Positions 1 through 7,492 of a stretch of DNA of 35,178 bases are shown here, piece after piece. A model generated the notes under the pieces. The model saw only the letters and a list, made by a program, of their open reading frames with translations. It did not search any database and had not been told where the DNA came from. Each line of letters opens with the position of its first letter. The first letter of the stretch is position 1. Position numbers and translations under genes: made by a program. Origin of the DNA: an uncultured Prevotellaceae bacterium (GTDB lineage: Bacteria > Bacteroidota > Bacteroidia > Bacteroidales > Muribaculaceae); contig CAMVKS010000027.1 of assembly GCA_947167995.1 (NCBI GenBank), forward strand, positions 1 through 35,178, given 5' to 3'.

Positions 1-150
1 TTGAAGGTCAACAAGAAAGATCATACGACTCAACGTGCACTTAAGATGCTTGTAGGTAAGCGTCGTCGTCTGTTGGATTATTTGATCCGCACCGACATCA
101 GCCGCTACCGTGCAATCATTGCCAAGAAGGAACTTGGCATTCGCAAGTAA
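1..150 (+). CDS. rpsO: 30S ribosomal protein S15, C-terminal part
   Basis: The reading frame is open from the window edge to TAA at 148-150 and gives the last 49 residues of S15. The stretch VGKRRRLLDYL, followed by the ending ELGIRK, is the typical S15 C-terminus. S15 binds the central domain of 16S rRNA early in 30S assembly. The gene is cut by the window edge, so its start and promoter are not visible. A hairpin follows directly, so it probably ends its transcription unit here. Confidence 0.95.
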   Translation: MKVNKKDHTTQRALKMLVGKRRRLLDYLIRTDISRYRAIIAKKELGIRK

Positions 151-180
151 TTACTTATTTGCACTGCGTAGACGTAAGTG

Positions 181-222
181 GAAAGCCCCTGCAAGAAAAG
201 AAGTCTTGAAGGGGCTTTCGTT
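181..222 (+). terminator. Hairpin terminator after rpsO
   Basis: A 10-bp perfect stem (GAAAGCCCCT at 181-190 with AGGGGCTTTC at 210-219) encloses a 19-base loop and is followed by a short T-rich run. It begins 31 bases after the rpsO stop. The loop is long for an intrinsic terminator and the T-tract is weak, so the call is moderate. Confidence 0.6.
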
Positions 223-256
223 ATTACTATGGTAGACTTTATTAATCGGAAATCAG

Positions 257-865
257 ATGAGACACTTATTTATTATATTATTCTCAACTTTATGCGTCAT
301 GTGTGGCAGGGCTCAAGAACAGGTGCTGGAGGGAGACCTGCTGTTTGCCTACAGCACAAGCACAGCCCTGGCCATAAGCCTGTCGACGGTTCACGACAGC
401 ACATCGCTGCCCATCTATCATGTGGCGATAGCCACATGGGTGGGTGACGAGCTTTATGCTCTCGAGGCGATTGATGAAGGGGTGGTGGCTACTCCTTATG
501 AGAAGTTTGTTGAGCGCACCATGAGCAAGGGTGGCATGTTGATTGGCCGCCTGCGCGACCGCAGCGGTGTGGAGCAGAGTGTGAGAAACGCCATGGAGCA
601 CATTGGCAAGCCCTACGATGACCTATACATGATTGACACACAAGAAATCTACTGCAGCGAATTGGTGCAACTGAGCTACGTGAACGGCCGCGGACAGCGA
701 TTGTTCCCGCTCATCCACATGTCGTTCCACGACTCACAGGGCCGCATTCTCAGTTATTGGCGCGAGCATTATGCCAAGCACGGCATGGCTGTGCCTGAAG
801 GTGCCCTCGGCACCAACCCTGCCCAAATCGCTCGTGACCCGGCAGTGGAAATCGTGGGTGAGTAA
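257..865 (+). CDS. Secreted YiiX-like permuted NlpC/P60 cysteine hydrolase
   Basis: This is a 202-aa protein with an N-terminal signal peptide (about residues 1-19, ending before the QEQ stretch). The body matches the YiiX/YebB-like permuted papain-fold family. It has an early GDLLF strand (26-30), the catalytic-type His at 55 in YHVAI, an acidic residue at E70, and the nucleophile-type Cys at 133 in YCSEL. In permuted members the His precedes the Cys, as seen here. Such proteins are thought to cleave amide or ester bonds in cell-wall peptides or lipids; the substrate here is unknown. It is probably periplasmic. It converges on yqaA with a 12-base gap. No TAnnTTTG box was found directly upstream. 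Confidence 0.8.
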   Translation: MRHLFIILFSTLCVMCGRAQEQVLEGDLLFAYSTSTALAISLSTVHDSTSLPIYHVAIATWVGDELYALEAIDEGVVATPYEKFVERTMSKGGMLIGRLRDRSGVEQSVRNAMEHIGKPYDDLYMIDTQEIYCSELVQLSYVNGRGQRLFPLIHMSFHDSQGRILSYWREHYAKHGMAVPEGALGTNPAQIARDPAVEIVGE

Positions 866-877
866 AGTCAATAATCA

Positions 878-1321
878 TTATAGTGCTAAAGAAATGCCAT
901 AGGCAAGCAGCACGTAGCGCATGAACTTGCCGGCGGTCATGCAGGTGGTGGTGATGGGCACATTGGAGCGCATGAGCCCCAGTGCGATGAGCAGCACGTT
1001 GCCAAAGATGGGGATGAACCCCCAGAAGGCGACCCATGCACCTCGTCCCTGCAGCCAGTGCTGAGTGCGGTCGAGTTTCTCTTTCTTGACGTGGAAGTAC
1101 TTTTCTATCCAGTCGATGCGACCCAGTCGGCCCATGTAGTAGGTGAGCAAAGCACCAAGCACGTTGCCCACTGTAGCCCAGATGATCAGCGGCCATTTCT
1201 CAAGCCCGGCAGCAAGAAGCCCCAGCATTACCACCTCACTGCTAAAGGGCACGACACTGCCAGCCAATATAGCCGACAGGAACATGCCCCAATAGCCATA
1301 GTCGATTAACGCTTGCTCCAT
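878..1321 (-). CDS. YqaA family DedA-like membrane protein
   Basis: This 147-aa integral membrane protein resembles the YqaA branch of the SNARE-associated/DedA-like family. Hydrophobic segments lie at about residues 9-40, 45-65, 95-115 and 125-147. The N-terminal half carries GSVVPFSSEVVMLGLLA and then GNVLGALLTYYMGR, the small-residue and charged motifs that mark the family. Members are small inner-membrane proteins whose DedA relatives are linked to lipid flipping and envelope homeostasis; the exact role of YqaA is not settled. Its upstream neighbour on the same strand is trxB, but a palindromic repeat element fills the 137 bases between them, so co-transcription is uncertain. Confidence 0.8.
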   Translation of the reverse strand: MEQALIDYGYWGMFLSAILAGSVVPFSSEVVMLGLLAAGLEKWPLIIWATVGNVLGALLTYYMGRLGRIDWIEKYFHVKKEKLDRTQHWLQGRGAWVAFWGFIPIFGNVLLIALGLMRSNVPITTTCMTAGKFMRYVLLAYGISLAL

Positions 1322-1328
1322 GATTGAG

Positions 1329-1449
1329 AGACAATTAATGACAAAATGATAGTTTCCTTTTTATTAAGGACAACACCTTGCGTTCCTACATTTCTAATTG
1401 TCATTAATAAACTGTGACTAACGCAAAATGCTCTTGTCATGTATTGTCT
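1329..1449. repeat. Palindromic GACAAT-box element, copy E
   Basis: This imperfect palindrome fills most of the trxB-yqaA gap. The outer arms (1329-1344 and 1434-1449) match in 14 of 16 positions after reverse complementing. Nested inner arms lie at 1361-1373 and 1396-1410 (TTATTAA then GACAA, and its complement). The same outer and inner architecture recurs at 19388-19516 and 24097-24360. It carries no open frame of note. It could be a MITE-like or REP-like element, or a long transcription-ending hairpin behind trxB. Confidence 0.6.
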
Positions 1450-1458
1450 TAAAAAAAA

Positions 1459-2391
1459 TTACACCGAAGCCAAATATTTCTCCACATCGAGGGCGGCGCG
1501 GCAACCTGTGCCTGCAGCTGCCACAGCTTGGCGGTAGCGCGGGTCGGCGACATCGCCGGCTGCAAAGACACCCTCAACGCTTGTTGCTGTCGTAACCTTA
1601 TCGGTCACAATGTAGCCCTGCTCGTCAAGTTTGAGCTGACCATTTAAGAATGCTGTGTTGGGCTGGTGTCCGATGGCAAGGAAGAAACCGTCGATGGCTA
1701 TGTCCAGTTTCTCTTCCTTGTCGGTGCCTTTATATTTAATAAGGTGTGCACCCTCAACTCCATTTTCACCAAAGAGCCCCAAAGTGTTGGTGTTGAACAG
1801 AATTTCAATGTTTTCTTTCTCCTTGACACGCTCTTGCATCGCGGCGCTGGCGCGCAGGTAGTCTTTGCGGACAATCATGTAAACCTTGCTGGCGAGATTG
1901 CTCAGGTAGTGGGCTTCCTCGCAGGCAGTGTCGCCGCCACCCACCACAGCAACCACCTTCTTGCGATAGAAGAATCCGTCGCAGGTGGCGCAAGCCGAAA
2001 CGCCTTGACCGGCATATTTCTTCTCGTCGTCAAGTCCGAGATATTTAGCCGAGGCTCCTGTGGCAACTATCACGGTGTCGGCCTCAAGAGTTTCGCCACC
2101 GTCGAGTGTTGCGACGAAAGGACGCTTGCTCAAGTCGACGCTCTTCACAAATCCCGAGCGCACGTTGGCTCCCACATTAACAGCTTGCTCTCGCATCTTG
2201 GTCATAAGGTCATAGCCGTCAATTCCTGCCGGGAAACCAGGGAAGTTCTCGATGGTGGTTGTGGTGGTCAACTGTCCTCCTGGCTGCAAGCCCTCAAAGA
2301 GCACATTTTTCACATTGGCTCTCGCGGTATATATCGCTGCGGTATATCCAGCTGGTCCAGAGCCGATTATCAAACATTGAACTTTTTCCAT
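1459..2391 (-). CDS. trxB: Thioredoxin reductase (NADPH)
   Basis: This 310-aa flavoprotein moves electrons from NADPH through FAD and a redox-active disulfide to thioredoxin in the cytosol. The N-terminal FAD-binding glycine motif is at residues 10-15 (GSGPAG). The redox pair is C134/C137 in SACATCDGFFY. The NADPH-binding glycine motif follows at about 150-154 (VGGGDTA). The C-terminal FAD contact AAGDVADPRYRQ is present. Length and motif order match the low-molecular-weight bacterial enzyme. The ATG start is well placed, with a leader of about 60 bases from a TAACTTTG box on the minus strand. Confidence 0.97.
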   Translation of the reverse strand: MEKVQCLIIGSGPAGYTAAIYTARANVKNVLFEGLQPGGQLTTTTTIENFPGFPAGIDGYDLMTKMREQAVNVGANVRSGFVKSVDLSKRPFVATLDGGETLEADTVIVATGASAKYLGLDDEKKYAGQGVSACATCDGFFYRKKVVAVVGGGDTACEEAHYLSNLASKVYMIVRKDYLRASAAMQERVKEKENIEILFNTNTLGLFGENGVEGAHLIKYKGTDKEEKLDIAIDGFFLAIGHQPNTAFLNGQLKLDEQGYIVTDKVTTATSVEGVFAAGDVADPRYRQAVAAAGTGCRAALDVEKYLASV

Positions 2392-2431
2392 GTGAAGCTT
2401 ATATTTATTTAAATTAGTTAACGGGAATGCA

Positions 2432-2466
2432 CGTCAAGGTCTCTGCCTTGCATGGTGCAAAGTTAG
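2432..2466 (-). promoter_or_regulatory. trxB promoter -7 box and leader hairpin
   Basis: On the minus strand TAACTTTG lies at 2466-2459 and matches the Bacteroidota -7 form TAnnTTTG. No TTTG is found at the usual distance upstream. The expected transcript start is just below, so the first transcribed bases form a small hairpin: CAAGG and CCTTG around a six-base loop, flanked by complementary ATG/CAT triplets. The remaining leader to the trxB ATG is unstructured and A/T-rich. Whether the hairpin has any regulatory or stabilising role is unknown. Confidence 0.55.
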
Positions 2467-2601
2467 CGTTTTTTAAATACAAATACTCATGAATTGGTGA
2501 TATTTTTTTGAATAAGTATTAAAAAGAAAAATTTTTTTAAATCTTGGTGGTGTGGCTTTGAAAAAAAGGAGAGAAATGCGGATGGTTAAGAAATTTCTCG
2601 T

Positions 2602-2609
2602 TATATTTG
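2602..2609 (+). promoter_or_regulatory. -7 promoter box for the RlmD-type gene
   Basis: TATATTTG matches TAnnTTTG exactly. It sits 34 bases before the GTG proposed as the true start of the methyltransferase gene, giving a leader of roughly 27 bases. An in-frame TTG at 2607 lies inside this box and is therefore unlikely to be a start. No TTTG was found at the standard upstream distance. Confidence 0.6.
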
Positions 2610-2642
2610 CAGTTGATATTAACAAAAGCAATTTTTAGGCCT

Positions 2643-4052
2643 GTGGGAAAGAAGAAGAATTTGCCTCTGCTTGAGGATTTTGAGATTACGGGAGTGGCTG
2701 CCGAGGGCAAGAGCTTAGGTCGCTGGAACGATATGGTGGTTTTCATCCCTTATGGTGCGCCAGGCGATGTCGCAAGAGTGAAAATTACCCGCAAGAAACA
2801 CAGCTTCTGTGAGGGAGTGATAGAAGAACTTGTCAAACCCAGCGAGTTGCGTGTGAAGCCTATGTGTCAGCACTTTGGCACTTGTGGCGGTTGCAAGTGG
2901 CAGCATCTTCCCTATAACTACCAGCTGCAGTGCAAGCAGCAGCAGGTGGTCGACGCTTTGGAGCGCATCGCCAAGGTCCCTCTGCCCGAGATTACACCCA
3001 TCCTTGGATCTAAAAAGACAACCTTCTATCGCAACAAGTTGGAGTTCACCTTCAGCAACAAATGCTGGCTTACTACCGAGCAGATGCAGAGTGGTATCGA
3101 GTTCCCAAACCGAAATGCTGTGGGGTTTCACATCCCAGGAGGCTTTGACAAGGTGCTCAACATTGAGAAATGCTGGCTGCAAGACGACATCAGCAACCAG
3201 CTTCGCCTGTTCCTGCGTGACTATACACAAGAGCGGGGATATACCTTCTATGACATTCGCAACAACGAGGGTTTCATGCGCATGATGATGGTGCGCACCG
3301 CCAGCACAGGAGAAATCATGCTCGTTGTGGTCTTCGGCGAAGACAACCCCACGGCTATTGATGATGTCATGGGCACATTGAAAGACCGTTTCCCTCAGAT
3401 TACGTCGCTAATGTATGTTGTTAACCTCAAGGTCAATGATTCGCTCGGCGACCAGGAGTTTGTGCTCTACAGTGGTCGCGATTACATCGAAGAGGAAATG
3501 GAAGGCCTGAAGTTCAGAGTGGGACCCAAATCGTTCTACCAGACCAACAGCGAGCAGGCTTACGAACTGTATAAGGTGGCGCGTGACTTCGCCAAGCTCA
3601 CAGGCAATGAGCTCGTTTACGACCTATATACCGGCACTGGCACGATTGCCAACTTTGTGGCTCGTCGCTCGCGCGAGGTGATAGGGATAGAATATGTGCC
3701 CGAAGCCATAGAAGACGCCAAGCTAAATTCGCGCGTTAACGGTGTTGAGAATACTAAGTTCTACGCCGGTGACATGAAAGATGTGCTCACGCGAGAATTT
3801 GTGGCACAGCACGGCATCCCCGACGTGATGATTGTCGACCCCCCGCGTGCTGGCATGCATGAAGATGTGGTGGGTGTGATTCTTGATGCCGAGCCACGCC
3901 GCATCGTGTATGTGAGTTGCAATCCTGCAACGCAGGCCCGTGATATAGCCATGCTTGACGTGAAATACCGTGTAGATGCTGTTCAGCCTGTTGATATGTT
4001 CCCTCACACTCATCACGTTGAGAATGTGGCGCTGCTGAGTCGCAAGGTTTGA
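2643..4052 (+). CDS. rlmD: RlmD/RumA-type 23S rRNA uracil-C5 methyltransferase
   Basis: From the GTG at 2643 this is a 469-aa SAM-dependent RNA m5U methyltransferase. An N-terminal TRAM-like beta domain (about 7-65) is followed by an iron-sulfur cysteine set, C75-x5-C81-x2-C84, with a fourth Cys near 177. The SAM-binding segment is YDLYTGTGTIANF. The catalytic end has VDPPRAGMHEDV, the nucleophile Cys (about 426) in VSCNPATQARD, and the base Glu (about 460) in HHVENVALL. Bacteroidales homologues begin close to the KKK-x-LPLLE stretch, which supports GTG 2643 over the in-frame TTG at 2607. The family also holds RlmC and TrmA; the four cysteines favour RlmD-like. The exact target uridine cannot be read from sequence. 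Confidence 0.9.
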   Translation: MGKKKNLPLLEDFEITGVAAEGKSLGRWNDMVVFIPYGAPGDVARVKITRKKHSFCEGVIEELVKPSELRVKPMCQHFGTCGGCKWQHLPYNYQLQCKQQQVVDALERIAKVPLPEITPILGSKKTTFYRNKLEFTFSNKCWLTTEQMQSGIEFPNRNAVGFHIPGGFDKVLNIEKCWLQDDISNQLRLFLRDYTQERGYTFYDIRNNEGFMRMMMVRTASTGEIMLVVVFGEDNPTAIDDVMGTLKDRFPQITSLMYVVNLKVNDSLGDQEFVLYSGRDYIEEEMEGLKFRVGPKSFYQTNSEQAYELYKVARDFAKLTGNELVYDLYTGTGTIANFVARRSREVIGIEYVPEAIEDAKLNSRVNGVENTKFYAGDMKDVLTREFVAQHGIPDVMIVDPPRAGMHEDVVGVILDAEPRRIVYVSCNPATQARDIAMLDVKYRVDAVQPVDMFPHTHHVENVALLSRKV

Positions 4053-4059
4053 TTTGTGA

Positions 4060-4155
4060 GAGGGAAGAGGTGAGAGTTGAGAGAGTTGAGAGAGGCGAGA
4101 GAATTCTGCATTAAAGAAGGCGCAGCCCAATTGTGCATTATGAATCCTGCATTGA
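4060..4155 (+). repeat. GAGAGTT low-complexity run plus TGCATT repeats
   Basis: A purine-rich run with repeated GAGAGTT/GAGAG units (about 4060-4102) is followed by three related TGCATT-containing units (AATTCTGCATT, AATTGTGCATT and AATCCTGCATT), the last overlapping the start codon region of the next gene. It has the look of a dispersed intergenic repeat rather than a designed leader. Because the ATG at 4140 lies inside the repeat, variation here could affect translation of the DUF5686 gene. Confidence 0.5.
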
Positions 4156-6692
4156 TTAGATATCTTGTGGCTTTGTTGATGACTTTCATCGCCATGTCGG
4201 CACATGGTCAGGAGCCTGGTGATGGTTACACACGCATCAAGGGCGTTGTGACCGACTCGGTGACAGGAGAAGGTATCCCTTATGCCCAGATTTTTCTCAT
4301 TGGCTCTCAGACTGGTGCCTTGACCAACGACCAAGGAGGCTTCACCATTGTCACCGGTGTGGATTTCGAAAAGCTCCAAGTGACAGCCGTGGGTTACATG
4401 ACCCAAGAGATAGTGGTGCCACTTGGTGAGTATACCGAGCTCGACATAAAGTTGGCTCCCACCATGGTGATGCTTAACGAGGTGATAGTGAGCAAGACCG
4501 GTAAGTATGTCAAGGAGGGCAATCCTGCGGTGGCCTTTGTCGAGCGATTGCGCTCCCGCCACAATGATTACAATCCGCTCAACCATGAATATTACAACTA
4601 CGACAAGTATGAGAGGGTCTCATTTGGCTTCAATAATTTCAATGTCGCAAGCACCCGCGACTTGTTTGCACAGAATTATCATTTCCTCAAGGAATATGTC
4701 GACACCAGCGATATCACGGGGAAGATGATCCTGCCCTGGTCGATACAGGAAAAGGTTAGTGATGAGCATTACCGCAAGTCGCCCTCTACTCATCGCGAGG
4801 TGGTTAGGGCTCTCAATCATGCCGGCATCGACGAACAAATCGATACCGAGAGCCTCAAGAAATATATCGATGACGTGTTCAGTGAGATGGACATTTTCTC
4901 CAGCGACATCAACTTCATGCACAATCGCTTTGTGAGTCCCTTGTCAAGTCTTGGCCCCGACTTCTACAAGTATTATCTCGACACACTAATGGTGGATGGG
5001 GTGGAGTGCTATGAGCTGACATTCGCACCTTTCACTCCCGAGACTTTTGGCTTCTTGGGAAGGCTGTATGTTCCTGTGGGTGACTCCACGATGTTCATTT
5101 CCAAGGTGATGATGAACGTGCCTCACAACATCAACCTCAACTATGTGAACCAGGTGTATTTGGAGCAGGAGTATATTAAGGCCTCCGACGGCACCCGTCT
5201 CAAGGTTCGCGACGACCTGCTTGTGGAGTTCAAGATAGCACCCAAAACGCCCGAGATATATGCTCGCCGCCAGACCTACTATGATGGTCACAATTTCAAG
5301 CCACCCCGCGACATGAGAATCTTTGACCAGAGTGCCGAAGTTCTCATGAGTGGAAACATCAGTCGTGACGAAAGCTACTGGATAGCACATAGGCCTGTGG
5401 TGGCAGCAAAGAATGAGAGCACGGTGAGAGACATGCTCTCACGACTGCGTGAGTCTAAGACCTTCTACTGGTGTGAGAAGGTGGCGGTGGCGATATTAAA
5501 CGGATATATCAACACCAGCGCTGTCGATAGTAAGTTTGACATTGGTCCACTGGGAAGTACTATTGGCGGCAATTCGCTGGAGGGCGTTCGCCTGCGATTG
5601 GGTGGTATGACAACTGCAAGGCTCAACCCTCGCTGGTTTGGCAGGTTCTATGTGGCCTACGGCACTCGCGACGAGAAGTTCAAGTATATGGGACAAGTGG
5701 AATATTCTTTCCTTGACAAGAAAAAACATTCCAGCGAGTTTCCAGTCAATTCGTTATCACTCACTCACCGTTATGATGTGGACAAATTGGGTCAGCATTT
5801 TCTTTACACCAATCCCAATAATGTGTTTTTTGTTGTAAGACGTCACAAGGACAACAAGATGATATACCTTAGGGAGACAAAGCTTGAGTACAAGCTCGAG
5901 ACGCAGTGGGGCTTTTCGTTTGCTGCTTCCTTGCAGCATCGGCGACATGAGGCCTCGGTGTTTCTGCCATTCACTTGTGGCGACGGCAATAGCTATGGAC
6001 ATTACAACACTGCTGGTTTCAACCTCACATTGCGTTATGCTCCAGGCGAGAAGTTCTATCAAACCCGTTCCTATCGCATTCCCATCAATCAAGACGCTCC
6101 TGTGTTCACCCTCTCACACACCTTCTTGCCGCGAGGCTTCCTGGGTGGTGACTACACCGTCAACAAAACCGAAATTGGTGTTCAGAAGCGATTTTGGTTT
6201 TCGGCCTTCGGGTACACCGATATTATTGTGCGCGCTGGTAAGATCTGGAGCCGTGTGCCATATCCCGAATTGTTGATACCTAATGCCAACCTGTCTTATT
6301 TTATCCAGCCCGAATCATTTGCGCTCATGAACGCCATGGAGTTTGTCAACGACCAGTATCTCTCATGGGATGTCACCTACTGGATTAATGGTGCCATCTT
6401 GAACCGCATTCCTTTAATCAAGAAGCTGAAGATGCGCGAGGTGGTGTCGTTCAGAGGGTGGTGGGGCCGTCTGACCGACAAGAACAATCCAGCTCTCAAC
6501 CCTGACTTGTACAGGTTCCCCGAAGTGGCCCTGTGCCAGCCCATGGGCAAGCGGCCCTACATGGAGATTGGTGTGGGCCTTGACAACATTCTCACCTTCT
6601 TGCGAGTGGACTATGTGTGGCGGTTGAGCTATCGCGACAATCCCGGCATCAATCGCAGTGGCCTCCGTTTTCAGTTGCATTTCACGTTCTGA
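4140..6692 (+). CDS. DUF5686 outer-membrane protein with carboxypeptidase-like plug domain
   Basis: From ATG 4140 this is an 850-aa exported protein. It has a signal peptide (about 1-24, ending in SAHGQ), then a carboxypeptidase-regulatory-like beta domain (about 32-110, starting IKGVVTDSVTGEGIPYAQIFL). After that comes the long DUF5686 region rich in aromatic beta strands. It ends with FQLHFTF, an aromatic C-terminus typical of outer-membrane barrels. The family is widespread in Bacteroidota and its function is unknown; the N-terminal domain resembles those of SusC/TonB-dependent proteins, but no TonB plug was recognised. An upstream in-frame ATG at 4077 lies in a low-complexity repeat and would bury the signal peptide, so 4140 is preferred. 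A SanA-like gene follows after 15 bases, suggesting an operon. Confidence 0.8.
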   Translation: MNPALIRYLVALLMTFIAMSAHGQEPGDGYTRIKGVVTDSVTGEGIPYAQIFLIGSQTGALTNDQGGFTIVTGVDFEKLQVTAVGYMTQEIVVPLGEYTELDIKLAPTMVMLNEVIVSKTGKYVKEGNPAVAFVERLRSRHNDYNPLNHEYYNYDKYERVSFGFNNFNVASTRDLFAQNYHFLKEYVDTSDITGKMILPWSIQEKVSDEHYRKSPSTHREVVRALNHAGIDEQIDTESLKKYIDDVFSEMDIFSSDINFMHNRFVSPLSSLGPDFYKYYLDTLMVDGVECYELTFAPFTPETFGFLGRLYVPVGDSTMFISKVMMNVPHNINLNYVNQVYLEQEYIKASDGTRLKVRDDLLVEFKIAPKTPEIYARRQTYYDGHNFKPPRDMRIFDQSAEVLMSGNISRDESYWIAHRPVVAAKNESTVRDMLSRLRESKTFYWCEKVAVAILNGYINTSAVDSKFDIGPLGSTIGGNSLEGVRLRLGGMTTARLNPRWFGRFYVAYGTRDEKFKYMGQVEYSFLDKKKHSSEFPVNSLSLTHRYDVDKLGQHFLYTNPNNVFFVVRRHKDNKMIYLRETKLEYKLETQWGFSFAASLQHRRHEASVFLPFTCGDGNSYGHYNTAGFNLTLRYAPGEKFYQTRSYRIPINQDAPVFTLSHTFLPRGFLGGDYTVNKTEIGVQKRFWFSAFGYTDIIVRAGKIWSRVPYPELLIPNANLSYFIQPESFALMNAMEFVNDQYLSWDVTYWINGAILNRIPLIKKLKMREVVSFRGWWGRLTDKNNPALNPDLYRFPEVALCQPMGKRPYMEIGVGLDNILTFLRVDYVWRLSYRDNPGINRSGLRFQLHFTF

Positions 6693-6707
6693 AAATAACA
6701 GAATATA

Positions 6708-7325
6708 ATGAAAATCAGACTATTGATGTTGCGATTGGGTTTGTGGGGTGCAATGGCTTGTACTGTGATTACGGTAGTGTGTGACGCTATTGTTCGGCTT
6801 CGTGCCGGAGGTCGCTGTTTTGACGATGCCGAGCGTGTTCCGCACAACAAGATGGGGCTTGTGCTTGGCACGTCGCCTTTGGCTCCCGATGGAGGTGCAA
6901 ATATGTATTTTGTTTATCGCGTCGAGGCCGCAGCGCGTCTTTACAAGATGGGTAAAGTTGATTGGTTGCTGCTCAGCGGCGACCGCAGCGGTGAGGATTA
7001 CGATGAGCCACAGGCAATGCGTGATGCGTTGATTGCTCACGGCGTGCCTGCCGAGAGCATCGTTCTTGACAAATTGGGATTCAGAACCCTGAACTCGATA
7101 GTTCATACTAATAAAGTCTATGGTCAATCGAGTGTGACTATCATATCACAGCGTTTTCACAACCAGCGTGCTGTTTTCCTTGCCCTCTGTAATGGTGTTG
7201 ATGCCGTGTCCTACAACGCTGAAGACGTTGTTAAATGGAACAAATATCTCAAAATTCATGGCCGTGAGTATTTAGCAAGGGTGAGGATGTTTGTCGACCT
7301 TATCATGAGACGTGAAAAAAGATAA
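6708..7325 (+). CDS. SanA/YdcF-like DUF218 envelope protein
   Basis: This 205-aa protein has one N-terminal membrane segment (about 5-27) and a DUF218 domain. Family signatures include GLVLGTSPLAPDGG, YFVYRVEAAARLYK, LLLSGDRSGEDYDEP and GFRTLNSIVHT. The pattern is closest to SanA, whose E. coli member affects vancomycin exclusion at high temperature through an unclear envelope role. The domain probably faces the periplasm. It follows the DUF5686 gene by 15 bases, so both may serve the cell envelope. A long A/T-rich gap then leads to the glycogen operon promoter. Confidence 0.85.
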   Translation: MKIRLLMLRLGLWGAMACTVITVVCDAIVRLRAGGRCFDDAERVPHNKMGLVLGTSPLAPDGGANMYFVYRVEAAARLYKMGKVDWLLLSGDRSGEDYDEPQAMRDALIAHGVPAESIVLDKLGFRTLNSIVHTNKVYGQSSVTIISQRFHNQRAVFLALCNGVDAVSYNAEDVVKWNKYLKIHGREYLARVRMFVDLIMRREKR

Positions 7326-7379
7326 GGATGAGTAGAAAATGATAAAAAAAGAATGTGTTGAAAAAAAAAGTGAAAATAT

Positions 7380-7411
7380 TTTGTGTGTTATTTGAAAATG
7401 TTGTAAATTTG
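7380..7411 (+). promoter_or_regulatory. Promoter of the glycogen operon
   Basis: TTTG at 7380-7383 and TAAATTTG at 7404-7411 are separated by 20 bases, a full match to the Bacteroidota housekeeping promoter form. The predicted leader to the ATG at 7493 is about 75 bases and contains a short palindrome (TGCAT, three bases, ATGCA) near 7418-7432. The region 7326-7492 is otherwise A/T-rich with no open frame. Confidence 0.75.
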
Positions 7412-7492
7412 TTCGATTGCATGAAATGCATTGTCCTATATAAGAAAAAACACATTGAAAACTTATTAACCATTACACATAACATACTATAA

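Noticed and set aside
1666-2412. 248-aa open frame opposite trxB
   Set aside because: It is antisense to a clear thioredoxin reductase, with no domain and no promoter of its own.
3723-4586. 287-aa minus-strand open frame
   Set aside because: It spans the end of the RlmD-type gene and the start of the DUF5686 gene on the opposite strand and shows no recognisable protein features.
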